64,000 nucleotides of DNA, taken from Nostoc sp. 'Peltigera membranacea cyanobiont' N6 (GTDB lineage Bacteria > Cyanobacteriota > Cyanobacteriia > Cyanobacteriales > Nostocaceae). The position numbers and the translations under genes are program-made. Below, piece after piece: positions 33,738 through 41,345 of the stretch. Location: positions 5,548,001 to 5,612,000 of the forward strand of contig NZ_CP026681.1 in assembly GCF_002949735.1 (NCBI RefSeq), in the 5' to 3' direction. The first letter of the stretch is position 1. Each line of letters opens with the position of its first letter. The notes below the pieces were generated by a model. The model was given only the letters and a program-made list of their open reading frames with translations, was not told the DNA's origin and ran no database searches.

Positions 33738-36700
33738 TTAAAGACTTGAGTTCTGGATGCTAAATATTATTTGTTTGACTATATCAGCTTCAGAAGATTG
33801 AAGATGCTGTAATATGCTCAATGATTGGTGTAAATAATCTAATCCTTGCTCATAATCACCAAATTCATATACCAGCATTTGTCCTAAACAAGCCAATGTA
33901 CTGGCTTTACCTCTCATATCTTGTATGTCATCTTCTATTTCAAGCGCTTTTTTGTATATGACTAAAGCATCATCAATTCTTCTTTGATTTACATAAATAT
34001 TTGCTATTTGATGTAATGTATGTACCTGACCTTTTAAATATCCAATTTGCTCACTAAAATTCAAAGATTTACTATAAAACTGAAGTGCATTTTCAAATTT
34101 ACTTTGTTGTTCGGATACTACACCAAGTTGATGTAATGCAATTCCTTGACCTTGAATATCATCAATTTGTTCAGCAAGTTTAAACGAAGTATTAAGGGAA
34201 TTAATTGCTAAATCAAATCTTCTAGCTTTAGTATAAGTAATTGCCATATTATAAAATAATGCAGCTTTAAGTTCAACGCTACCAGTTTCTTCAACTATTT
34301 TTAGAGACATCTGTAAAAGATTAAAAACTGCTTCTAAGTCTCCTTGCTCTTCTTTAAGAGATGCAATTTGATGCAAAGTTGATATTTTTCCTTTAAGATC
34401 ACCAATACTATCTTTCATATAGAAAGATTTTTCATAAATAGCAAGAGATTCTTGTATTCTTCCTTTTTGTGCTTTTATGTATGCAATTTGATGTAATGTT
34501 GATGCTTGACCTTTAATATCACCAATATTTTCTTGAATTGCTAGGCACTCTTGATATTTATGAAGTGCATTATCTACCTTGCCTTTTAAAAGATATATTC
34601 TTGCTATCTCATGCAATGCTGAAGCTTTACCCTTAAAATGACCAATTTTTTCGCTATCTATAAGACATTCTTGGTAAATGTCAAGAGCTATATCTAATTC
34701 TCCGCTTTTAGATTTAATATATGCCAAGCAGTGTTTAATCCCGCAGAGTTCAATTATTTCATTATCTGGACAAAGTTTTAAAGCTTCTTGATAATGCTCC
34801 ACAGCTTCTTTAAGCTTACCTAGCTCAATTTCAACACGAGCTAAATTACTGAGAATACGATAGTCTCTTATATTTTTAAGTGTATCTTGACAAATTTTAT
34901 TAGTATCTCGGAAACGACTACGAGGAATCCATATTCTAGAAACATAATTCGCAACATTGACAGCAATTTCTTCATCCTTCCCCAACAACGCCAAGCGATG
35001 AATTTCTAGCTTTTGTGCCTCCGTCGTAGTTTCCTCTTCCCACCACAGGCGATACAAAATTTGTGCAGCTTGTTTATACAACTCTTCACCCTTGGGGTTT
35101 TCTGGAAACTCAAGCAACGGTGACAAAATCCGGGGAACACGATACAACCTCTCTGTGTTGTTGGTGAGGGTAACTTCCAACAAACCCAAAATTTCAGCGC
35201 GTTGAATATCACTTTCCCAACTTGAGATATCCTCACAAATCGGGGAAATCGCAGCTTGAGGAACAGGTAACTCATACACCAACAACTTCCCCAGCATTTG
35301 ACGCAAAGCTGGAGTTTGCTGCTTCAGCAATACCTGTGCCAAAATATCCTCACGAAATTCCTTTTCCTTATCTGCCATCTTTTGCAGAATCATCTCAACT
35401 CCCCTCTCGGCTTCTGGCGACTTCGGGGAATTTTGCAAAATCTTATCTAACCATTCCAACAGCCGAGGATTTCCATCTGCTGCTTTTTTGGCACGTTCGG
35501 GCAAATCTGGCTGAAATTGCCAACTGCCATTAAACGAATCCAGACGTTTATACTTTTTAATTAAATCTGCCCCACCCAAAGCCCCCAGAGGTTCGCGGTA
35601 CAGACGATGATTCAGTTCCGACAAAGTGAAATTGTAGCGACAGGTAATAATTACCTTGTGGGGAAGTTGGGAATTTTGCATCGCCTTCAGCAACGCCAGC
35701 AGAACATCCACAACTTGTGGTTGCAAGACATAAACCCCATTTCGTAAATCCAAATTAGCCTCAAAGTCATCCAGCACAAAGGCAAAGCGCTGTTCTTTGG
35801 TATTCAGTCCTTCAGTGAAAAACTTGGTGAGGCGCTGCATCAAGGGTAACTTGCCATTGAGAATTTCATGCCCCCGTTCCGAGGTACATTGTTCAGCAAG
35901 GGATTTGAGCAGTTTGTCCTCATCCAGTTGCCGAAAATTCACCAGCCTGTGATAGCCAACCATCCTTTCCAGAAGTCGCGCCGTCACAGTACTCTTACCC
36001 ACACCCCCCAGTCCGTGAATTAGTACCCCTAATGAAGTGCGAATAGCTTTGAGACAACGTTGCAAAGTCCGCCGTCTGCCAACAAACTCAGAGGGTTTCG
36101 CCACCCGCACCAGTTGGGTATCGGGATCTAAAAACTGTTGGTATGCAGGTTCCGGCGCTGAGGGTGGCACATCTCCCAACACTTCCACCAACGCACCGGG
36201 ACATTCTCCCTGGACATATAACCGCAACAAATGCCAGTCACGCACATTCTGTTTAAACAACTGCTGGTAAGTGCTAGCGAGTGCTTCAGCTAATTGATAT
36301 CCGGCTGCCAATTTGCCGTAGAGGTGCGCGGCGGCGGCTGTAGCTGTCCGATCTTCCACAGGTCGCCCCCAACTTAAAACAGCCCTCGCCCCTTGTTCAA
36401 TAAGTGCCTCAGCCATTGAAGGGACAGCGCCTTTATCTGCTGCTTGTCCAGTCCGACACCCAGATAAAAACACCAACTTAGGAAAACGAAACCGAAAAAC
36501 TTCCGCCAGTTCTGCGGCTGTAGTTTCGTGGCGTTCCCCAACTTCCGTCTCCGTAATAAAATAAGGCGTATTCGCCTCCAAATCTTCTCCCCTCCTCGCT
36601 TGCGGGGAGGGGTTGGGGGTGGGGTTCTTTTCCGCCTCACCAGGAGTAATTGAGGCGTGTCCTGTGAGGTGAAACACATCAAAGTCATTAAAATAGCGAC

Positions 36701-37271
36701 TCCACACCTTACCCAACTCGCTAACGCAACCGCTTTCTTCCACCCGCAAATCTACAGCAAAATCTCGCGTATCTGCCAGAATTCTCGCTTCTTCCTGTTC
36801 AAACTCTAACTTTGGTTGCACATCTTCCGGGTCGGTTGCCATAAACAATACTCGCAATTGTCGTGCTTCCACAGAAAACGCTTCCGTTTCTTTCTCAATC
36901 CAGCGCAGAGGCAAAACTACCGGATTAACCCGCTTCACCAAAAAATCCGCACCATCATGCAACACTTCCCAAGGTAGATGTGCCAGTTGTTTATCAGTAT
37001 CAATAGCAATTACCAACCCCTCACCGAGACAGTTAGCAATTCCCCGACTCAACCACCGTCCATCCCCATCCAACCAAAAAAATAACTGCTGCCCGATTCC
37101 TGGTAAATAGGGCAGAGGTTTATAGTAATCGTCTTCGCCTTGCTTAAGGAAATCAGCGATTTCTGCTAATTTCAGGCGACGCGATTCATAGTGTTTTATT
37201 TGAGGTAGCCAATACCTGAGTTCAACTGTTTCCTGCGTACTTTCCCGAAGTTGAATGCGGATAGTTTGCAC
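33738..37271 (-). CDS. CHAT protease - STAND/NB-ARC NTPase - TPR protein (predicted conflict/immune effector)
   Basis: A 1177-aa three-part protein. The CHAT (caspase-like) domain (about 50-375) has the catalytic His205 in HLTGHAS and Cys272 in FLSGCRTG. The NTPase (about 395-700) has the Walker A GLGGVGKST with Lys426, Walker B FAFVLDDFE with Asp501-Asp502, and an ITCRYNF sensor. A winged-helix-like region follows, then about ten TPRs from about 800 to the end. By analogy with other STAND proteins, the TPRs would sense a trigger, ATP-driven assembly would follow, and the protease would be released. The GTG start directly follows the stop of the EACC1-like gene, with no gap. Residues 216-230 (NPTPNPSPQARRGED) come from a dispersed palindromic repeat inserted in frame. 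Confidence 0.92.
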   Translation of the reverse strand: MQTIRIQLRESTQETVELRYWLPQIKHYESRRLKLAEIADFLKQGEDDYYKPLPYLPGIGQQLFFWLDGDGRWLSRGIANCLGEGLVIAIDTDKQLAHLPWEVLHDGADFLVKRVNPVVLPLRWIEKETEAFSVEARQLRVLFMATDPEDVQPKLEFEQEEARILADTRDFAVDLRVEESGCVSELGKVWSRYFNDFDVFHLTGHASITPGEAEKNPTPNPSPQARRGEDLEANTPYFITETEVGERHETTAAELAEVFRFRFPKLVFLSGCRTGQAADKGAVPSMAEALIEQGARAVLSWGRPVEDRTATAAAAHLYGKLAAGYQLAEALASTYQQLFKQNVRDWHLLRLYVQGECPGALVEVLGDVPPSAPEPAYQQFLDPDTQLVRVAKPSEFVGRRRTLQRCLKAIRTSLGVLIHGLGGVGKSTVTARLLERMVGYHRLVNFRQLDEDKLLKSLAEQCTSERGHEILNGKLPLMQRLTKFFTEGLNTKEQRFAFVLDDFEANLDLRNGVYVLQPQVVDVLLALLKAMQNSQLPHKVIITCRYNFTLSELNHRLYREPLGALGGADLIKKYKRLDSFNGSWQFQPDLPERAKKAADGNPRLLEWLDKILQNSPKSPEAERGVEMILQKMADKEKEFREDILAQVLLKQQTPALRQMLGKLLVYELPVPQAAISPICEDISSWESDIQRAEILGLLEVTLTNNTERLYRVPRILSPLLEFPENPKGEELYKQAAQILYRLWWEEETTTEAQKLEIHRLALLGKDEEIAVNVANYVSRIWIPRSRFRDTNKICQDTLKNIRDYRILSNLARVEIELGKLKEAVEHYQEALKLCPDNEIIELCGIKHCLAYIKSKSGELDIALDIYQECLIDSEKIGHFKGKASALHEIARIYLLKGKVDNALHKYQECLAIQENIGDIKGQASTLHQIAYIKAQKGRIQESLAIYEKSFYMKDSIGDLKGKISTLHQIASLKEEQGDLEAVFNLLQMSLKIVEETGSVELKAALFYNMAITYTKARRFDLAINSLNTSFKLAEQIDDIQGQGIALHQLGVVSEQQSKFENALQFYSKSLNFSEQIGYLKGQVHTLHQIANIYVNQRRIDDALVIYKKALEIEDDIQDMRGKASTLACLGQMLVYEFGDYEQGLDYLHQSLSILQHLQSSEADIVKQIIFSIQNSSL
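36587..36626. repeat. Dispersed palindromic repeat inserted in frame in the CHAT domain
   Basis: On the coding strand it reads AACCCCACCCCCAACCCCTC followed by a CCCCGC-AAGC-GAGGAGGGG hairpin. The same type occurs between genes at 31054-31085. It adds about 14 residues between the catalytic His and Cys without breaking the frame. Confidence 0.85.
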
Positions 37272-37598
37272 TTATTTGCTGATAGATTTGAGGATTTCCG
37301 TGATTTCCTCTATAGTAGCTTCTTCGAGTAAAATCCTGTTTCCAGTAACAGGGTCAAGAATTACCACATCAAATTGCTTCCCAGGATGAGATTTATGCCA
37401 TTCTTGATACCATTTGCGAATTTGTTCAGCTAAAGCCGCAACACCACCCACAATGCCAATAATAGTAGCTATAGCTGCTAGAGTCCCTTCTCTTTGGGTT
37501 GGTACTTCGTAGGTTCCTGATATTCCGGCGATTTCTAGCAATGCTTCGGCTGCTGTTGGTGCGTCTTCGCCTTCGATTGCGATTTGAATTTGTGGCAT
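37272..37598 (-). CDS. EACC1-like effector-associated small membrane protein
   Basis: A 108-aa protein. The N-terminal half (MPQIQIAIEGEDAPTAAEAL) looks like a small alpha/beta domain. A hydrophobic helix follows (LAAIATIIGIVGGVAALAEQI, about residues 44-64), then a basic/aromatic linker and a beta-rich end VVILDPVTGNRILLEEATIEE. This layout matches the EACC1 (effector-associated constant component) proteins described next to CHAT and other effector-NTPases in multicellular bacteria. It abuts the CHAT gene with TAA-GTG and no spacer, so the two are surely one operon. Assignment to EACC1 is by pattern and needs a profile search. Confidence 0.72.
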   Translation of the reverse strand: MPQIQIAIEGEDAPTAAEALLEIAGISGTYEVPTQREGTLAAIATIIGIVGGVAALAEQIRKWYQEWHKSHPGKQFDVVILDPVTGNRILLEEATIEEITEILKSISK

Positions 37599-37733
37599 AA
37601 AGTTAGCTGCGAATTTATATAGTATTTTTATCTCACGCAGAGGCGCAGAGACGCAGAGAGGATTACAAAGTGTTGTACCAATTGTCTAAAATAAGGCAAC
37701 AGATGCAAACCTGGAAACTCACTTCTTGTAAGT

Positions 37734-37856
37734 CCTGGCGATTAGAAATCGCGGCTATACAAACGAAGTCCACCTCCGTGGACTAAGAGAAAATCAAAGG
37801 TTTTTAACCCACGGAGGTGGGTTTTGTCTGTGTAGCCGCGACTTCTAGTCGCCAGG
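37734..37856. repeat. Large imperfect inverted repeat (MITE- or REP-like)
   Basis: The arm starting CCTGGCGATTAGAAATCGCG (37734) is mirrored by one ending CGCGACTTCTAGTCGCCAGG (37856), about 50 bp each, close to 90 percent complementary; inside is a second palindrome around CCACCTCCGTGG. It lies in the spacer upstream of the EACC1/CHAT operon and may affect its transcription. The spacer 37599-37986 holds no gene; ATTACGA heptamers are at 37925-37958. Confidence 0.85.
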
Positions 37857-37986
37857 CACAAGATATAAGGAAACCCAGATTGAATCTGACTTTCAAAAAT
37901 TACTTTAACAAAGTTTAGGGGTTTAATTACGAATTACGAATTACGAATTACGAATTATTTAAGTCCTTTTTTAGCAGGTGAATAAT

Positions 37987-38604
37987 ATGGTTCAGACTCC
38001 AGTTAAAAAACTAACTTTTGAAGAGTTTCTAGAGCAATACCCTAATGGTGGCATTTACGAACTACTCAAGGGAGAGATTATACCAGTAGAGGTAACTAGA
38101 GCGCATAAGAATGTGTCCAGGTTTTTAATGCTTGCCTTCAATGATGAAATTAGACGCTTGGGACTTGAATATATTGCTGACAAAGATATCATCATCAAAA
38201 CGTTTACTGATGCTGGGCAAGAACAAGGCAGAAATCCAGATGTGAGCGTAGTTAGTGCATCACAGTGGAACAGCAATGTTTTAGCTTACGGGGCGCTGAT
38301 TGAGGCGATTCAACTTGCTGTAGAAGTTACCTCAACAAACTGGGATGATGATTACGTTGACAAATTAGATGAGTATCAGCGACTTGGTATCATTGAATAT
38401 TGGATTGTAGATTATCTGGCGATCGCTTCTCGTGCTTATCTCGGTAATCCCAAACTCCCCACGATTTTTGTTTATCAATTGGTTAATGGTCAATACCAAG
38501 TCCAAAAGTTTACAGGCAATGACCGTATTATTTCTAGTACTTTCCCCGAACTAGCGGTAACTGTTAAAGAAGTTATAGCTGCAAGTCAAATCCAAAAACT
38601 CTAA
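37987..38604 (+). CDS. Uma2-family (DUF820) nuclease-fold protein
   Basis: A 205-aa protein, a distant relative of the pair at 26312/26963. Core residues are RNPDVSVVSASQW (Asp) and LAVEVTSTNWDDDYVDKLDEY (E-V-x), then GIIEYWIVDYLA. The ATG at 37987 begins MVQTPVKKLTFEEF, typical for the family, with AGGTG upstream; a GTG at 37978 is possible. The stop is followed after one base by the tilS 5' relic. Confidence 0.88.
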   Translation: MVQTPVKKLTFEEFLEQYPNGGIYELLKGEIIPVEVTRAHKNVSRFLMLAFNDEIRRLGLEYIADKDIIIKTFTDAGQEQGRNPDVSVVSASQWNSNVLAYGALIEAIQLAVEVTSTNWDDDYVDKLDEYQRLGIIEYWIVDYLAIASRAYLGNPKLPTIFVYQLVNGQYQVQKFTGNDRIISSTFPELAVTVKEVIAASQIQKL

Positions 38605-38605
38605 A

Positions 38606-38852
38606 ATGGTATGGACTCCTCTACACGCAAAAATTCATCGCACAATGCGATCGCGCCATTTATTTGAGCGCAACCAGAGGCTAGCAGTTGCGAGAAAAGG
38701 TTATGGGAATATTGCTCACAAAGTGGTTTTGAAACAGGAAATCACTGCCTGGGAAAAACACAGAAATTAACTCTCCTGTAAAGTAGATTCGCAGTTTACT
38801 ACCGAAGATGCACGGATTAAATTGAAGTGCCTCTATTTTTCAATTATTTCTT
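38606..38852 (+). pseudogene. tilS 5' relic fused to an IS630-type transposase C-terminal relic
   Basis: 38606-38691 repeats the first 28 or so codons of tilS (MVWTPLHAKIHRTMRSRHLF, then ERNQRL) at about 90 percent DNA identity with 39464-39550. It then runs in frame into KGYGNIAHKVVLKQEITAWE, KHRN, a TAA at 38768, and LSCKVDSQFTTEDARIKLKC. The latter is the C-terminal end of IS630-family transposases (WExxRN ... FTTEDARIKLK). So this is a chimera of two dead fragments; a 54-aa peptide could still be made from the ATG at 38606. Confidence 0.8.
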
Positions 38853-38955
38853 GACAGACTAATAGTTACAACAGACAATATTAAATGTAGTCCAAGACTC
38901 GTAAAACCTTGCTTATCGTGTTGAATACAAGGACGCAGTTAGTAGAGTAGTAATT

Positions 38956-39168
38956 ATGCAATATTCAATAGTTTTTTTAATTTTAATTTTCATGTTGTTT
39001 ATTATATCGGTTATTATAACAAGATGGATATTTAGAATCGACTACATTATAAAAATACTAGAGCAAACAAATAACAATCTGGAACAAATGAAAAAACAAA
39101 ATAATATATTAATCAAACAACAGGATGAAATTATTGAATTACTAGATTCCGATAAAGAAAGTTATTAA
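38956..39168 (+). CDS. Small membrane protein with coiled coil
   Basis: A 70-aa predicted protein: one membrane helix (IVFLILIFMLFIISVIITRW, residues 5-24) followed by a charged amphipathic stretch (ILEQTNNNLEQMKKQNNILI) likely to form a coiled coil. No family recognised. AT-rich compared with its surroundings. Start ATG; no strong ribosome site. Confidence 0.5.
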   Translation: MQYSIVFLILIFMLFIISVIITRWIFRIDYIIKILEQTNNNLEQMKKQNNILIKQQDEIIELLDSDKESY

Positions 39169-39325
39169 TATAATAAGGGAGTATTGCTTCCAAGTATGCG
39201 ATAAATATTAATGATCGGTTTAAAAACTTTATTTCAAACAATCGACTAATCTTCTTTGCTAAGAAGCTGCCCCAATACAGTTCGGATAAGCATTCTTCAC
39301 CTCCCTTCTGGTTTGGTAAAAGGGT

Positions 39326-39372
39326 AAGAGAAAAAGGGAAAGGTTTGAACTTCCCCTTTTCCTTTTTCTCTT
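39326..39372. repeat. Polypurine/polypyrimidine hairpin upstream of tilS
   Basis: AAGAGAAAAAGGGAAAGG (39326-39343) faces CCTTTTCCTTTTTCTCTT (39355-39372), 17 of 18 pairing, loop of 11. The remaining part of 39169-39463 holds no gene and probably the tilS promoter. Confidence 0.75.
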
Positions 39373-39463
39373 TGCCCCTTAACCGAGCCGTATTGACTGT
39401 CGATGCACGTTGATATACACCGATATAATAGAAAATTATCTGTGTCCGTGTGCGCTGAAAAAA

Positions 39464-40456
39464 ATGGTATGGACTCCCCTACATGCGAAAATACACCGCA
39501 CAATGCGATCGCGCCACTTATTTGAGCGCAACCAGCGTCTATTAGTCGCTGTCTCCGGCGGACAAGATTCTTTGTGTTTAATAAAATTACTTTTAGATTT
39601 ACAATCCAAATGGGGATGGGATTTAGCTATTGCTCACTGCGATCATCGCTGGCGTTCTGACTCGCAAGCTAATGCTCATCACGTCGAAAATTTAGCGAAA
39701 ACTTGGGGTACATCCTTTTATTTAGAAACAGCCAACGAACCGATAAATAGTGAAGCTGCTGCACGCGATTGGCGCTATCAAGCTTTAAGTGCGATCGCAC
39801 AAGCAAACAATTATCAGTATATAGTTACAGGACACACCGCTAGCGATCGCGCCGAAACTCTCCTCTACAATTTAATTCGCGGTACTGGTGCTGATGGCTT
39901 ACAAGCCCTGACTTGGCAACGCCCCCTAACTACAGGCATTATGCTAGTGCGTCCACTTTTAGAAATTACTCGCACACAAACAGAGCAATTTTGTCAAGAG
40001 TTTAAATTGCCAATTTGGGAAGATTCCACCAATCAAGATTTGCAATATGCCCGCAACCGGATTCGCCAAGAATTAATACCATATTTACGGGAAAATTTTA
40101 ATCCTCAAGTAGAATCAGCTTTAGCCCAAACAGCAGAACTTCTCCAAGCAGAAGTAGAATATTTAGAAAAAGCCGCCCAGGAGTTACGGGAAGAGGCATT
40201 GGCTATTGGGGATGAAGAAGATTCCCTTACTCTTCTTCCCTTACGGTTAAATCGTCGGGTATTGCAGAAAGCACCATTGGCACTGCAACGTCGCGTGATG
40301 CGTCAGGTATTGCAGCAAATACTGACTGATGCCCCCGGTTTTGAACACATTGAGAAATTAACGGCTTTAATTATAGCGCCAAACCGATCGCAAACCGATC
40401 CATTTCCTGGTGGTGCGATCGCTAAAGTAGAAGGCGACTGGATCTGCTTCAAATAA
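39464..40456 (+). CDS. tilS: tRNA(Ile)-lysidine synthase
   Basis: A 330-aa enzyme that converts C34 of tRNA-Ile(CAU) to lysidine using ATP, so that the tRNA reads AUA. The PP-loop LLVAVSGGQDSLCLIKLLLD is at about residue 25; TGHTASDRAETLLYNLIRGTG near 125 and WEDSTNQDLQYARNRIRQELIP near 185 are TilS signatures. The ATG at 39464 fits the family; the frame is open to 39410. Pieces of a second, diverged copy lie upstream (5' end) and downstream (3' end). Confidence 0.96.
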   Translation: MVWTPLHAKIHRTMRSRHLFERNQRLLVAVSGGQDSLCLIKLLLDLQSKWGWDLAIAHCDHRWRSDSQANAHHVENLAKTWGTSFYLETANEPINSEAAARDWRYQALSAIAQANNYQYIVTGHTASDRAETLLYNLIRGTGADGLQALTWQRPLTTGIMLVRPLLEITRTQTEQFCQEFKLPIWEDSTNQDLQYARNRIRQELIPYLRENFNPQVESALAQTAELLQAEVEYLEKAAQELREEALAIGDEEDSLTLLPLRLNRRVLQKAPLALQRRVMRQVLQQILTDAPGFEHIEKLTALIIAPNRSQTDPFPGGAIAKVEGDWICFK

Positions 40457-40488
40457 TTACTTTTCTCTTCTTTTTGTTATCAGAGACG

Positions 40489-40788
40489 ATGCACATTATT
40501 AGTTTTAGAAACTTAAGAGAATATGCAGAAACCCATGCAGATTGTCAGGAAGCATTAAGCAATTGGTATAAGGTTGCTAGTAAAGCGAAATGGTCAAATT
40601 TAGTTGAAGTACAGCAAATTTTTATTAAAGCTGAAGCTGTTGGTAACTTTACAGTATTCAATATTAAAGGAAATAAATATCGTTTGATTGTTAGTATAGA
40701 TTATCAAGGACAGTTAATTTATATTAAATATATCCTCACACATGCGGAATATGATAAGGAGAACTGGAAAGATGACCCTTACTTTTAA
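40489..40788 (+). CDS. higB: HigB-family mRNA interferase toxin
   Basis: A 99-aa RelE-superfamily toxin: MHIISFRNLREYAETHADCQ, ALSNWYKVASKAKWSN, VFNIKGNKYRLIVSIDY and the end YIKYILTHAEYDKENW, the HigB signature. Such toxins cleave mRNA on the ribosome. The ATG at 40489 (32 bp after tilS) is preferred over the upstream in-frame start at 40474. Its 3' end overlaps the antitoxin by 17 bp; toxin-first order is normal for hig loci. Confidence 0.93.
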   Translation: MHIISFRNLREYAETHADCQEALSNWYKVASKAKWSNLVEVQQIFIKAEAVGNFTVFNIKGNKYRLIVSIDYQGQLIYIKYILTHAEYDKENWKDDPYF

Positions 40789-41173
40789 TCCAGATAAATA
40801 CAAGGAATTATTAACAGCTTATCTTCCCAAACTGATAAAAAGTGAAGTTGAAAATGAGCAAGCTTTAAAGATAGTAGAAGATTTAATGCACCGGGAACGC
40901 ACCCCAGAAGAAGACGAACTTTATCAGTTATTAATTACTTTAATTGAAAAGTTTGAACAGGAATATTATCAGCCAATGCAGCAGAATAATCCTGTATCTA
41001 TGTTGTTATTTCTTTTAGAGGAATCTGAGAGAAGTAGAGATGATTTAGTAGCAGTTTTAGGAACAGAAAATTTGGTTAATAATATTTTAAATGGGCAAGA
41101 GAAGATAAATACAGAACAAGCACGTAAGCTGGGAGATTTTTTTAATGTAGAATCTACTTTATTTATGGAATAA
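40772..41173 (+). CDS. higA: HigA-like antitoxin
   Basis: A 133-aa acidic protein with an N-terminal helical part (KYKELLTAYLPKLIKSEVEN) and a C-terminal helix-turn-helix-like region (LLFLLEESERSRDDLVAVLG, then NILNGQEKINTEQARKLGDF), the HigA layout of cyanobacterial pairs. The ATG at 40772 has AAGGAG before it and overlaps higB. Expected to neutralise HigB and repress the pair. Confidence 0.9.
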   Translation: MTLTFNPDKYKELLTAYLPKLIKSEVENEQALKIVEDLMHRERTPEEDELYQLLITLIEKFEQEYYQPMQQNNPVSMLLFLLEESERSRDDLVAVLGTENLVNNILNGQEKINTEQARKLGDFFNVESTLFME

Positions 41174-41232
41174 CTAAGGTCGTAGTTCGTAGTTGGGCTT
41201 TAGCCCGAAAAAAATAAGTTAGGGCTGATGCC

Positions 41233-41304
41233 CGATCGCAAACCGATCCATTTCCTGGTGGGGCGATCGCTCAAGTAGAAGGCGACTGGATTTATTTGAA
41301 ATAG
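41233..41304 (+). pseudogene. tilS 3'-end relic
   Basis: 24 codons (RSQTDPFPGGAIAQVEGDWI, then YLK and TAG) repeating the last codons of tilS (40385-40456) at about 90 percent DNA identity. It sits in direct orientation behind higBA, so the toxin-antitoxin pair is enclosed by two tilS 3' ends 848 bp apart. Confidence 0.85.
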
Positions 41305-41345
41305 TTAAGAGGGACCTATTTGCGCCCCTCTTAACTCAGCACTCT

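Noticed and set aside
33140..33763. A 207-codon plus-strand frame rich in FIYFQRLIEKCDRFI repeats
   Set aside because: It is the antisense of the TPR repeats, kept open by their periodic sequence; no ribosome site or family.
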